From assembly GCA_938003955.1 (NCBI GenBank), contig CALKXE010000012.1:1-37393 (forward strand): 37,393 nucleotides of DNA. The letters are read 5' to 3'. Below are positions 1 through 9,238 of the stretch, in pieces; position 1 is the stretch's first letter; the number at the start of each line of letters is the position of its first letter. The notes beneath the pieces were generated by a model that saw only the letters and a program-made list of their open reading frames with translations, did no database searches and was not told the DNA's origin. Made by a program: the position numbers and the translations under genes. The stretch is from an uncultured Saprospiraceae bacterium (lineage in GTDB: Bacteria; Bacteroidota; Bacteroidia; Chitinophagales; Saprospiraceae).

Positions 1-500
1 ATCTTAACTTTAAATTTACTGCCTGTGCTCAACTCATGCCCAGCCGTTTGTTCAAATATTGCTAGGCAATTGCTGTGTATTTGTTTATCTAATTTATTAC
101 CATTCACTTTGATATACTTTGGTGTCAATTTAAACTTATACTTATTGGCATTCATGACATCTGCGTCTACTAAATATCTTGTTAGTTTTTCATTAAGTAT
201 CGATCCCATATCTGCATCTTCATTGCCTAATTCGAGATCAACATTATTGGGTGTTGTTGGCGGAGTCGGCTCATTTTTAGTAAATCTATCCAATAGAGTT
301 CCATATTTACTAAAATCTCTTTTGGGGATTGCTTCACCATCTATATTGAGTTCTATTAGATCTCCATTTTCATATTTAATATAGATAACTTCTTCATCAC
401 TATCTATTGATATCTCGCGGACCGTATTTGATTGAGCATGGGTAGGAAAAGATGCAATTACCGCTAAAATGAAAGTTAAAACTAGATTTGAAAATTTCAT
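1..500 (-). CDS. Secreted protein resembling the C-terminal domain of BlaR1/M56-type proteins (3' end cut by window)
   Basis: The reading frame opens with ATG at 498-500 and runs to the window edge without a stop, giving about 166 residues; its end lies outside. Residues 1-22 form a clear signal peptide ending in THAQ, so the product is exported. Residues about 23-90 are acidic with a Pro/Thr-rich linker (EPTPPTTPN). Residues about 100-166 contain a pattern (LTRYLVDADVM, FKLTPKYIKVNGNKLD, a conserved-looking H and TAGHEL) that matches my memory of the soluble segment following M56 peptidase or anti-sigma-like regions in Bacteroidota. No membrane peptidase part is visible here, so this would be a stand-alone version. 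Function is unknown. The family link is by recall, not search. Confidence 0.75.
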   Translation of the reverse strand, partial: MKFSNLVLTFILAVIASFPTHAQSNTVREISIDSDEEVIYIKYENGDLIELNIDGEAIPKRDFSKYGTLLDRFTKNEPTPPTTPNNVDLELGNEDADMGSILNEKLTRYLVDADVMNANKYKFKLTPKYIKVNGNKLDKQIHSNCLAIFEQTAGHELSTGSKFKVK

Positions 501-785
501 AATTGTTATTTTTAAAATGATTAGATGATTCTATATACCTCATACTAAGCATCTCTTGTGCCAACAACCATAAAACTGAATTACAGACAACTATACATTT
601 ACAAAATTAATATATTGCCCGAAACCGAACACAAGTGTTCTTTTTCAACAATAAAATCAAAACTCCAATATCGCTTGAAATCCATTAGAAATTCATCTCA
701 AAAAACAAAAACGCTCGAAGTATGTATGGTTGATCCCGAACATCGAATAACACAAATCTTCTAATCACGCTCACTACACCAACAA

Positions 786-3062
786 TTAAAACGGATACCC
801 AATCCCTAGATTAAATATCATATTCTCACTATACCATATACCAGACAATGGTTTAATTTCATTGATGACCCAGCCAAACTTACTATTATCGCCAATATCT
901 CTTAATGGGAATGCGGCATCTAACCTAATAACCAAAAAGTCAATATCAAATCTAAATCCTATACCAGCACCTACTGCGATCTGACTGGCAAAAGTATCAA
1001 ATGCGAATACGCCATTTTGTTTTAAAGAATCATTACTTTCATTTAACCAAACATTACCAGCATCAATAAATAGTGCTCCTTTGAAAAATTCGATGATTGG
1101 AAATCTATATTCTATACTTGTTTCTAATTTGATATCACCAGTTTGATCTATAAATTGATTTTCATCAGAAACGGATTGAAATTCTCCTGGCCCTAGCGTT
1201 CTTAATCTCCATGATCGTATACTATTGGCTCCCCCAACGGAGTACTGCCTGGAATAGGGTAATTCATCACTATTCCCATACGCGACTCCGACTCCAGCGA
1301 TTAGTTTAGATGCAATAGAACCATAAGTGCCAAGTGACCAGTACTTTCGTAGGTCTGCTGTTAATTTGATGTATTGTGCATAAGGTGTACCAAACAAATC
1401 AGCTTGTTTGCCAACAACATCTGGTTTAACTAATAATGAAATTATATTTCCAGCGCTTTCTATTGATCCTTTGAAGTATAATTGGTTCACAGGATCGAAT
1501 TTGTCTCTTCTATTATATACAAAATCATAAGATGATCCAGAGATAAGTTGATCTTGGAAACTTTGTGCTTGCCGTGGATCATCCAGCAATATTTTTTCGA
1601 AAGCAGGAGTCTTACTTGCCAACACCAACCAAGTAAGGTCTACAGGACTGAAAGAAGAAGTTTTCACATCTGTTTCATTCCATTTGAATCCATATTTCGC
1701 ATTCGCTGACCGTACTTTATAGAAACCAAATCGTGTTGTTTGATTCCCTGATAGTGACATAGTCGTCTTCGGGATGAAGTTCTTATTTGTGTGAATTGTA
1801 AAGAATGGCAATACAACAGAAGGCATTGTCAAAGAAGCTTCTAATTTCAAATCACTCGTATTAATCCATGGTGCATCAACTCCAAACTGTGTCTCTAATC
1901 CACCAGAAAAAGAAAGATCTAATCGTTCTGCGCCACCGAAGAAATTCTTATTAGAATAAGTTACTTTACCCAAAAGCCCTAGGAAGTTACCTTGTCGATT
2001 ATTGATCTCTAGCTCCCCTGTGACACTTTCCATCTTATGTGTAGTAAGATTAAAAAAGTGATCAATTCTTTTGGTAGATGGATCTAGAACTGTCTTTACA
2101 TTTACAAACTTAAATACTCCAAAATCTAATAGTCTATCTGTAGTTCGCTTACTTTTCCTAGCATCATAGATATCACCCTCCTTTATAGCAATTGCCTTAT
2201 TTAGCGCTTCTTCTCTGAGAAAATCGTAGCCTGTCACCAAGTCGAACTTATCATATGAAACCATGTTTGTCTTATCCGTTGGACTATCTGTATCTATGGA
2301 GAAATTTGGATTTATATAAATACCTCCATAGCTGTATCTATCATATTTGAGTGAATCTTCTGTGGTACGGAACCGCATATGCAGGTCTACTTTATTACCC
2401 CCGACCAGTGTATCTACGAAATAGATGACATCTTGTTGGCTCACATACGGGAAGCCATTATTCTTACTAGCCGTCACGAGTTCGTCCCTATCAGAAATCA
2501 AGTTTCTCAATTGATAATAGTCTCCTGATTTTGTATACGCTAGTTTATGCAGCGAAATCAGTGCTTTATTTATTGGAAGCGTATCTTGAAGATAGAAAAC
2601 ACTGTCTATTACATATCTACTTCCCAGAGTAGCCTCGCAGCCAATCTCTACTTTATTCTTCACCAACATCGAATCACAGCTCACCTTGGCTTGCAGGTAA
2701 CCATCACTTTCCATTGCCTTTCTGATTCTATTTTCAGTCGTTAATATCTTTTGTGGCTCAAATACAACAGGCTGTGATCCCATCCTGTATTTTATCGCAT
2801 GTTTAAATCCTGTCTTTCCTGTCTTCTCATAAAAATTATAAAATCCCGTCTTGATATTTAATATTCCTGGTGTATTGGGTTTGAGAAAACTTAATGTGAC
2901 CGATTTTTTAACTTCTGATCCTTTCGTAATATTACTGGCATCTGCATACGTCACCTTCGTTCCTACAAACAATTTGTCTGCAGAATTCAGTCCTTTAGTC
3001 CCACTGCAAGCGACCAAGCTCAATGCGATATAAAAACACAATATGTATCGTATCAAATTCAA
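786..3062 (-). CDS. tamL: TamL, lipoprotein TamA/BamA-family outer-membrane barrel
   Basis: The 758-residue product is an Omp85-superfamily assembly factor that works with TamB to place or stabilise outer-membrane components. A lipoprotein signal peptide is seen at residues 1-18 with lipobox LVAC and Cys19; a lipid-anchored TamA is the form known in Bacteroidota as TamL. Residues about 20-330 look like POTRA-type repeats (for example ENRIRKAMESDGYLQAKVSC), and about 340-758 form the barrel, with the motif GGANSIRSWRLRTLGPGEF and a C-terminal aromatic residue (GIGYPF) typical of a barrel-targeting strand. The start is TTG: there is no ATG before the lipobox, and the TTG overlaps the tamB stop as TTGA, which implies translational coupling. 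It is the second gene of a two-gene operon. Confidence 0.9.
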   Translation of the reverse strand: MNLIRYILCFYIALSLVACSGTKGLNSADKLFVGTKVTYADASNITKGSEVKKSVTLSFLKPNTPGILNIKTGFYNFYEKTGKTGFKHAIKYRMGSQPVVFEPQKILTTENRIRKAMESDGYLQAKVSCDSMLVKNKVEIGCEATLGSRYVIDSVFYLQDTLPINKALISLHKLAYTKSGDYYQLRNLISDRDELVTASKNNGFPYVSQQDVIYFVDTLVGGNKVDLHMRFRTTEDSLKYDRYSYGGIYINPNFSIDTDSPTDKTNMVSYDKFDLVTGYDFLREEALNKAIAIKEGDIYDARKSKRTTDRLLDFGVFKFVNVKTVLDPSTKRIDHFFNLTTHKMESVTGELEINNRQGNFLGLLGKVTYSNKNFFGGAERLDLSFSGGLETQFGVDAPWINTSDLKLEASLTMPSVVLPFFTIHTNKNFIPKTTMSLSGNQTTRFGFYKVRSANAKYGFKWNETDVKTSSFSPVDLTWLVLASKTPAFEKILLDDPRQAQSFQDQLISGSSYDFVYNRRDKFDPVNQLYFKGSIESAGNIISLLVKPDVVGKQADLFGTPYAQYIKLTADLRKYWSLGTYGSIASKLIAGVGVAYGNSDELPYSRQYSVGGANSIRSWRLRTLGPGEFQSVSDENQFIDQTGDIKLETSIEYRFPIIEFFKGALFIDAGNVWLNESNDSLKQNGVFAFDTFASQIAVGAGIGFRFDIDFLVIRLDAAFPLRDIGDNSKFGWVINEIKPLSGIWYSENMIFNLGIGYPF

Positions 3063-6000
3063 TTTTTATTCTTTTTTATCGAACCAAATTCTTTTCTGTA
3101 ATTAAGTCCAATTCCGTTTTTTGATGCATTCTCATCTAATACCCTATCGTAGTTACTTTTTCTAAATACTTTGATATTGATTTTTCCATTTTCGGTGAGT
3201 TTATATGAAATGACAAAATCACCGGCAAGATTATTAAACAATGCTTCAGTAGAATTACTTTCCAAATCTACATTCGTACCCGCAGATAAGGTCAGTCTAT
3301 CATTGAATAAATTCTTGGATACTCCAACACCTAACTCTGTAACCAATCCCGAATTACCCGTTGATAATAAATCAGAACTGTAAGAATTGACATCAAAATT
3401 AAGGTTCACCCCTTTTATCAATCCATTTGCCAATTTATTCAATTGACCAGTAACTAAACCACTAAGACTATTGATGGCTATATTCGTTGTTGTCTGAGCA
3501 AGATCTGTATCTGAACTTGCAGATGAGATGAAATTATCAAATAGAAGCAGGCCAAATACTTGATTATTCAATTCATTCGGATCTGATCGAAGCAGTTCTA
3601 ATTTTCTAATTACGGCATCAGATACAACAGCATATCCGCCCACACTGCTTGGTTCATAAGTGATATCCATTTTTATTTCTGGTGCGGCTATACTATTACT
3701 CAAATTTAGTATTACATCAACCTTCCGTTTCCTCTTAGCATCAGCTCTTTCTGTATCTGTGAATGATCCTACCTCTTGAACCAATAGGTCGTACACTGCG
3801 GTGTTAGCTTCATATACTGCGGTTACATCCAGTTTACCATCTAGTGGATCTCCATTGAATATGACCCTTCCTCCTTTTTGGATATCAAACTCCTTTGATA
3901 TTATGCCATAGGTAAATAAGTACTTCCCTTTTGTGACCGTGTACGTTCCTGATAGTTCAATATCACCCGTCTTCTTCAAACTAAAAACAAGGTTGGAATT
4001 TCCCTGCCCCGTAATGTTATCTCCAGTAATCGGATCCATGACCATCTCAAATTCAGAATCTTCCTCTATTGTCAGTTTCATTTCCAAATCAAATGGAAAT
4101 GTATTGCCTTTATCTTTTGATTGAGCAATGAGACTATCGAGGGATATCTTTCTAGGATCAGCATATATAATGAAGTCCGTTTCATAATCTAATTGATCCA
4201 CAGAGAATGGTGATATTGCTAACTTAGAGTTATTGATTGCTGTGGCTGAACCATCTATTTTAATATCATCCATTGGACCAAGTATTGATACTGCAGCTTT
4301 TACTGTTACATCTCCATAAAAGATAGGATTCTCCTTTGGGGTCGTATTCAGAAATAAGAATTGATCTGTATCAATATTCAAATCAAGAAACATCTCACTC
4401 ATATTGGTATGAAGGATCTTCCCTGTGAGATTGGCCACATTATTCTTTGCATCCACAATTACCATATCTCCAAATGATATTGCTTCATTATCTATAGTGA
4501 TTGTCTGATCTAGAATCGCATATCTACTATTGGTAAATACGGGTGTCGTCTGCACTCCAACCAAATCTAACTTTCCATTTATCTTTGGCTCTGTCGGCGT
4601 CCCAGCGATTTTCAATTTACCGACGATTGCCCCCTTACTATCTGTCAAGATATCTGTCAAGAAAGGATCCAAAGTTGCCACTTCGAGTCGTGTCATATCG
4701 AGGAACCCTTTGATCGATCGATCTCCGATTCCATAGGTAAGATCAAGTACCGCATCATTCTGAGGGCCTTTGAGTTCCATGCGAGTTACTACAGTATTTG
4801 ACTCTGTATTTTGGACAGCTTCGACCTTAAGCCCTCCTACAGTATAATCTTCGAGCATGATATCTCTCATCTGTACATCCGCAGTAATAAAGGGAGTCCC
4901 CCATATATTATTTATGATTGCGGAACCATTGATTTCGCCTTCGAAGTACTCATTCTCCTTACCTATTATAGAAGTCAGTTCTGATAAAATGAAATGATCT
5001 ATGAGTAATTCTACCGCTTGACCGTTCTCATTTTCGTCAGTGTATGCCGTTATCGATTGTTTGTCTTTGGCGATTGTAAGGTCTTGCATGTACAGACCAT
5101 TATCGCCATAAGTTATTTCATTATATGGAGAAAATGTCCAATTAGATTGATTGATAATAATTGTCTCATGAAAATTTAAAACATAATCAGACGTTCTCGA
5201 TATATCACCTCCAATAAGCAATGTCTGTTCATCATTTTCATCAAATAACTCTACATTTAAACTTGCTACTTGGCTATTTAAATCAGCTATTATGTTTGCT
5301 TCAGTGATTAGCACATCTTGACCATCTGTAATATTATCAAGTATTATATTGCCATTAATAAAGTCCTTTCTTCCATCAAAAAAGTAATTGCCACTTTCGA
5401 TAACATAACCTCCAAAGATCAGACTATCAATACTTCCTTTAAAATCAATCTTGGAATCAGCACTAGAAAAATTTCCGCTTAGGTCCGCGTTTTTCAGTTT
5501 CAACTTATCATCGATCAATACCTTTAGGATTGGATTAATATCTTTTGTTCTGATATCCAACGCAAAATTCTGATTTTCAAAAAGCGTTGTATCAATAGCC
5601 TCTGATTCTTCATATCCAAATTCTACTGGAATGTAATTTTTGAAATACTCTTCTAGCACGCTTGCCAGTTTCGACAGTCGAATAGTCCCTTCCGCCTTAG
5701 CGTCAACAAACGAACTATTTAGTTCATATATCTTAGAGTCTACACCATTCTCTTTTGCGACAAACGTTAGAGTAGAATCCGAAGCATAGACTCCGTTCTT
5801 CGTTCCTATTTTCAAATCACCAATCGTTCCCTTTCCTAGAAAGTTGTCTAGGTTATTACCTTTAATCGCTCCCTTTACGATTCCTGACACCCAAAATAAG
5901 CTATCTCCTATTCCAAATTGAGTAAGATCTAATCTCTCAATTGTTGACTCGATTTCAATTTTAGTATTCTCCCCATTCAGATCTGCTATTCCATCAAAAC

Positions 6001-7912
6001 TGAGCTTTATCTTATCATCATTAGATACTACTCTTCCTGTAAATATATTATTTGAATAGATTCCCTTGACTACAATATCCTCATAAGTCTCTCCAGCATA
6101 TTCAATTTTCTTACTCTTGACATCCATGCTGGCGTTAAGCTTCTCAAGATTCAATCCACTCCCGTCTATTGATCCAGCCGCAGTAATTACTCCAAATGTG
6201 GTATCCTGTAGTAATCTGCCTAAATCAAACATATCAAGATCGAATTCACCCTTATAAGTAGCATCCGAATAGTCGGAATTAAACTTCACTGAAGCATCAA
6301 GCTCTGCATCACCGATAGCTGTTTTTAAGTTACCATCCATTGTAATATTGGTCGCATTTCCTTTGATCGCTCCTGCATAATCTATGTTTCCGAGATTATA
6401 TAATTGTGATGGAATCGACGCTCCTTGTAGTACGTTATTTGGATTTATTAAAAGGTTGTCAAAATAGAAATCTAACCATATATCTGGAGCATTATCCAGT
6501 TGAGTAATTCTGCCTCTTCCCTCTATCTTCGTATCATCGCCTGATTGTAAATTGATATCATGAACCGTTATTTCCTTATCATTCCCATCAGCATGTATGG
6601 ATCCATTTATCTTACCAAGATCCTTTAGCTCAGCTGGCATTTTGAATGATGGAAACAAGGAAGTGAGATAACTCTGCGACGTCTTAATCTTCTCAAGATT
6701 TATAGAATAAGATGTCTGCTTGCCCATAGAAAATCCTAGCCCTCCTTTTAGTAAAAGATTATCATCAATATTCAGTTGAGTGTCAGCCATTTTCAATCTG
6801 CCATTTTCAATACTAAAACCGCCGGTGTATTTGATCTTATTTATTCTATTCAAATTGATAAAACTAATATCCTTAGGGTCTATAAAACGTATAATATCCT
6901 TTTTACTAATTTCTCCTTTTTGAATGCTTGCAGTGATTCGCTGTTGTGAGATATTATTTATCAGTTCGTCAAAACTTGAGTATTCACTTTTGAGAGACAA
7001 ATCCAGTTGACTTGTAGGCGTAGACACAGAAAGAGCCTCAAGATTCAACTTCGTATCACTTGCATATAAAGTTGTTGTTAGACTTTGAATTTCTGTACCT
7101 GATTTATCCTTGAGATTCAATCTACTTATCTCCCCAGATATTTCACTTCCCCATTCTAGATTACTTACGCTCAAGTTGACTTCCGTGATATCAATATGAT
7201 TTGCATCGAAACCTGAATCACGTCTTCTGACATGCTCCTTTTCATATATTATCGATGCATCATCAAGTTTCAGGTCAACAACGCTAATAAAAATAGGTAG
7301 TGAGGGAAACACTGTTTTCCCACTTGGATTCAATGAAGCCGATTTCTCGATCAAACTAAACTTCAATCCATTTGATACGATTTGATTAAACGAAAGAGAA
7401 TCAAAAGTCTCAGGAAATGATGACAAATCAGCTTCTAGATATTGGATATCGACCTCCATATCCGATGTCTCTCCCCGCATATTTATATACGTATTATCAA
7501 GAATGATATCATCTAGTCCAAATGTCCAACTCGACGGTTCTGATGAAGTAGACTCAGCGTTCGATTTGTCTTTATTTAAATGGTCTAAAATATTCTGGTA
7601 ATTCGGATCACCATTCTCATCATTAAGAAAAATTCTCGCTCCACTTAGTCGGACATTATCTACAAACACCTTTTTATCAAACAGTGAGACTAGACTAAAA
7701 TCAATATGTAGTGATTCTGCATACACCAAAGTATCGCCGTTGGCTCCTTCAATGTAGATTTGATTCAATGATATTTCCTCGAAGAAATCAATATCTAAAT
7801 CTTGGGCTTTTATTGGTGTGCCTACCGTCATTGAAACGTTATCTAAAATAACAGGCAGCATTTTGTTCTGCATCCAACAGGTTTGCAGAAGTAACCACAA
7901 TATGAACAGCAC
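3059..7912 (-). CDS. tamB: TamB, inner-membrane-anchored translocation and assembly module protein
   Basis: TamB is a long periplasm-spanning beta-helical protein that partners TamA/TamL and is linked to lipid or protein traffic to the outer membrane. The 1617-residue size fits the family. The body is low-cysteine beta-rich sequence with repeated short strands, and the C-terminal 450 residues have the features of the TamB (formerly DUF490) domain, for example GTYTVTKGKYLFTYG, FDIQKGGRVIFNGDPLDGK and QVFGLLLFDNF. The only standard start is GTG at 7910-7912, which leaves a short hydrophobic stretch of about 12 residues. In frame upstream, up to a TAG at 7991-7993, codons encode KKIRKYTFYTIGALLIV, which would complete a normal signal anchor, but that extension has no ATG, GTG or TTG. 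The true start may therefore lie upstream at a non-standard codon. The gene is followed directly by tamL. Confidence 0.88.
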   Translation of the reverse strand: MLFILWLLLQTCWMQNKMLPVILDNVSMTVGTPIKAQDLDIDFFEEISLNQIYIEGANGDTLVYAESLHIDFSLVSLFDKKVFVDNVRLSGARIFLNDENGDPNYQNILDHLNKDKSNAESTSSEPSSWTFGLDDIILDNTYINMRGETSDMEVDIQYLEADLSSFPETFDSLSFNQIVSNGLKFSLIEKSASLNPSGKTVFPSLPIFISVVDLKLDDASIIYEKEHVRRRDSGFDANHIDITEVNLSVSNLEWGSEISGEISRLNLKDKSGTEIQSLTTTLYASDTKLNLEALSVSTPTSQLDLSLKSEYSSFDELINNISQQRITASIQKGEISKKDIIRFIDPKDISFINLNRINKIKYTGGFSIENGRLKMADTQLNIDDNLLLKGGLGFSMGKQTSYSINLEKIKTSQSYLTSLFPSFKMPAELKDLGKINGSIHADGNDKEITVHDINLQSGDDTKIEGRGRITQLDNAPDIWLDFYFDNLLINPNNVLQGASIPSQLYNLGNIDYAGAIKGNATNITMDGNLKTAIGDAELDASVKFNSDYSDATYKGEFDLDMFDLGRLLQDTTFGVITAAGSIDGSGLNLEKLNASMDVKSKKIEYAGETYEDIVVKGIYSNNIFTGRVVSNDDKIKLSFDGIADLNGENTKIEIESTIERLDLTQFGIGDSLFWVSGIVKGAIKGNNLDNFLGKGTIGDLKIGTKNGVYASDSTLTFVAKENGVDSKIYELNSSFVDAKAEGTIRLSKLASVLEEYFKNYIPVEFGYEESEAIDTTLFENQNFALDIRTKDINPILKVLIDDKLKLKNADLSGNFSSADSKIDFKGSIDSLIFGGYVIESGNYFFDGRKDFINGNIILDNITDGQDVLITEANIIADLNSQVASLNVELFDENDEQTLLIGGDISRTSDYVLNFHETIIINQSNWTFSPYNEITYGDNGLYMQDLTIAKDKQSITAYTDENENGQAVELLIDHFILSELTSIIGKENEYFEGEINGSAIINNIWGTPFITADVQMRDIMLEDYTVGGLKVEAVQNTESNTVVTRMELKGPQNDAVLDLTYGIGDRSIKGFLDMTRLEVATLDPFLTDILTDSKGAIVGKLKIAGTPTEPKINGKLDLVGVQTTPVFTNSRYAILDQTITIDNEAISFGDMVIVDAKNNVANLTGKILHTNMSEMFLDLNIDTDQFLFLNTTPKENPIFYGDVTVKAAVSILGPMDDIKIDGSATAINNSKLAISPFSVDQLDYETDFIIYADPRKISLDSLIAQSKDKGNTFPFDLEMKLTIEEDSEFEMVMDPITGDNITGQGNSNLVFSLKKTGDIELSGTYTVTKGKYLFTYGIISKEFDIQKGGRVIFNGDPLDGKLDVTAVYEANTAVYDLLVQEVGSFTDTERADAKRKRKVDVILNLSNSIAAPEIKMDITYEPSSVGGYAVVSDAVIRKLELLRSDPNELNNQVFGLLLFDNFISSASSDTDLAQTTTNIAINSLSGLVTGQLNKLANGLIKGVNLNFDVNSYSSDLLSTGNSGLVTELGVGVSKNLFNDRLTLSAGTNVDLESNSTEALFNNLAGDFVISYKLTENGKINIKVFRKSNYDRVLDENASKNGIGLNYRKEFGSIKKNKN

Positions 7913-8123
7913 TATCAGTAGCGCTCCAATTGTGTAAAATGTATATTTTCTTATCTTTTTGATATCGAGTATATATATGTATTTACAAAACTAACTATTT
8001 CTTAATTTGTTTGGTCTTAGAGAAAGGTTAGATGTTGTTTTGGTAGTGTTAATGTTTTAACCCAAAAAATTTATAAATTTATGGGATCATAAATTAATTA
8101 TATAACCAATAACAAATTCAACT

Positions 8124-8783
8124 ATGCTAAAATCAAGTACAAACTTTTTTCTATTATTACTTTGCACGAGCTTTTTCCTCTCAAGCTGCTCTGTTTCTAT
8201 CAGCGATGGAGGAACAGCCCCTGAGTCTTCAGCCGAATTATTTGAAATGGAATCCTTAGGATTTATTTATAGTAAACTCGAATTCAAAGGAAGTGACTTA
8301 AATGAAGACTGCCCTAATGTTGGAGTCGAACTTACCAATGGAACAACTAAATATGATTTAGAGATTCTTAGTTGTGAGAGCAACTTAATTGAAGCTTGGA
8401 TACCTGAAGACATAGAGCCTAACAAATATGAGGTAACTCTCAATGTAGGGGATGCATCTTTCTCATCGATAGATGGTGACATGCTAGAAACTAATATTAA
8501 AGTACGACCAGTTATCTTATCAATGAGTGCTACAGAGATCTTAGCTGGCGAAACCATTGAGATTACTGGATTACATATTATAAATAACAGCACCAGTACA
8601 GTAAATGATCCTAAGGTATGGATAATGGCTTCAGGCTACACTAATACAGTATCTGATATCACGGTAAACACTGAAGGTACCGCCGCTACGATTATAATAG
8701 ATGATGGAGTCCCTTCTGGAGAATATGACTTCTTACTTACTACCAAAGAGTGGAGTAATAAATTAACGTTGACAATCAAATAA
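8124..8783 (+). CDS. Lipoprotein with IPT/TIG-like immunoglobulin folds
   Basis: The 219-residue product has a lipoprotein signal (residues 1-21, LSSC with Cys22), followed by two beta-rich segments. Residues about 45-125 and 126-219 each resemble the IPT/TIG fold: VRPVILSMSATEILAGETIEITG is the usual opening of such a domain and PSGEYDFLLTTKEWSN the usual closing strands. Proteins of this kind usually act as surface or periplasmic adhesion or scaffold modules; nothing here shows an enzyme site. It stands alone between divergently transcribed tamB and sucB and has its own strong terminator. The family assignment is by motif; the specific role is unknown. Confidence 0.75.
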   Translation: MLKSSTNFFLLLLCTSFFLSSCSVSISDGGTAPESSAELFEMESLGFIYSKLEFKGSDLNEDCPNVGVELTNGTTKYDLEILSCESNLIEAWIPEDIEPNKYEVTLNVGDASFSSIDGDMLETNIKVRPVILSMSATEILAGETIEITGLHIINNSTSTVNDPKVWIMASGYTNTVSDITVNTEGTAATIIIDDGVPSGEYDFLLTTKEWSNKLTLTIK

Positions 8784-9238
8784 ACCGAAATCAACAGAAA
8801 ACTAATTCTCATGAAATGAGTTTAGTATACTCTTTATTAAAATCAATCCAAACATTCTCTTGTACTCAGTGACATCATAATGTTTGGATTTTTTTTTTAA
8901 TATTCCAGTTTCACTTTAGATCATCATTGTTAGAGGAATACCTGTCTATATTTTGACAATAGCATCAATGGTGAATATTCATTTAGGAGGCCAGGATTCA
9001 AAGTGGTTGCGCATTATCTATTGCTGATCAAGAAGTTAATCTATGATCAAACAAGTGCATAGTCGTTATATTTTGATGCGAGCACCATAACATTTAGACT
9101 AAACTAAATATATTTTCAAAGCAATCTAAAATAATTTCACATTCATCATCTCTTTTATGGCATTTAAGGAATTAAAGCCCCAAATTTGCTATCAAAGAAT
9201 TTACATTCATTTTCATAAAAACAAAACGCAGAATTATT
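8784..9238. other. Non-coding interval between the lipoprotein gene and sucB
   Basis: Apart from the terminator at 8845-8898 no gene is visible; all frames are short. Two segments starting with TATATTTTGA (about 8951 and 9067) loosely resemble the first part of the dispersed repeat described at 10826 and 21262, but too weakly to call copies. The sucB promoter should lie in the last 100 bases, but no convincing TAnnTTTG box is seen. Confidence 0.5.
8845..8898 (+). terminator. Rho-independent terminator of the IPT/TIG lipoprotein gene
   Basis: A perfect 12-bp inverted repeat (AATCCAAACATT at 8845-8856 and AATGTTTGGATT at 8879-8890) is separated by 22 nt and followed by an uninterrupted T run to about 8898. 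It lies 60 nt after the stop codon at 8783. Confidence 0.85.

Noticed and set aside
627..645. Hairpin GAACAC-AA-GTGTTC followed by five T on the plus strand.
   Set aside because: No plus-strand gene lies upstream, the loop is only two bases, and in the minus direction (after tamL) no T run follows.
558..764. A 68-codon plus-strand ORF between the first gene and tamL.
   Set aside because: Composition is unlike a protein (Lys/Ile/Asn and isolated Cys from AT-rich sequence), no family pattern, no promoter, and it faces convergent minus-strand genes.
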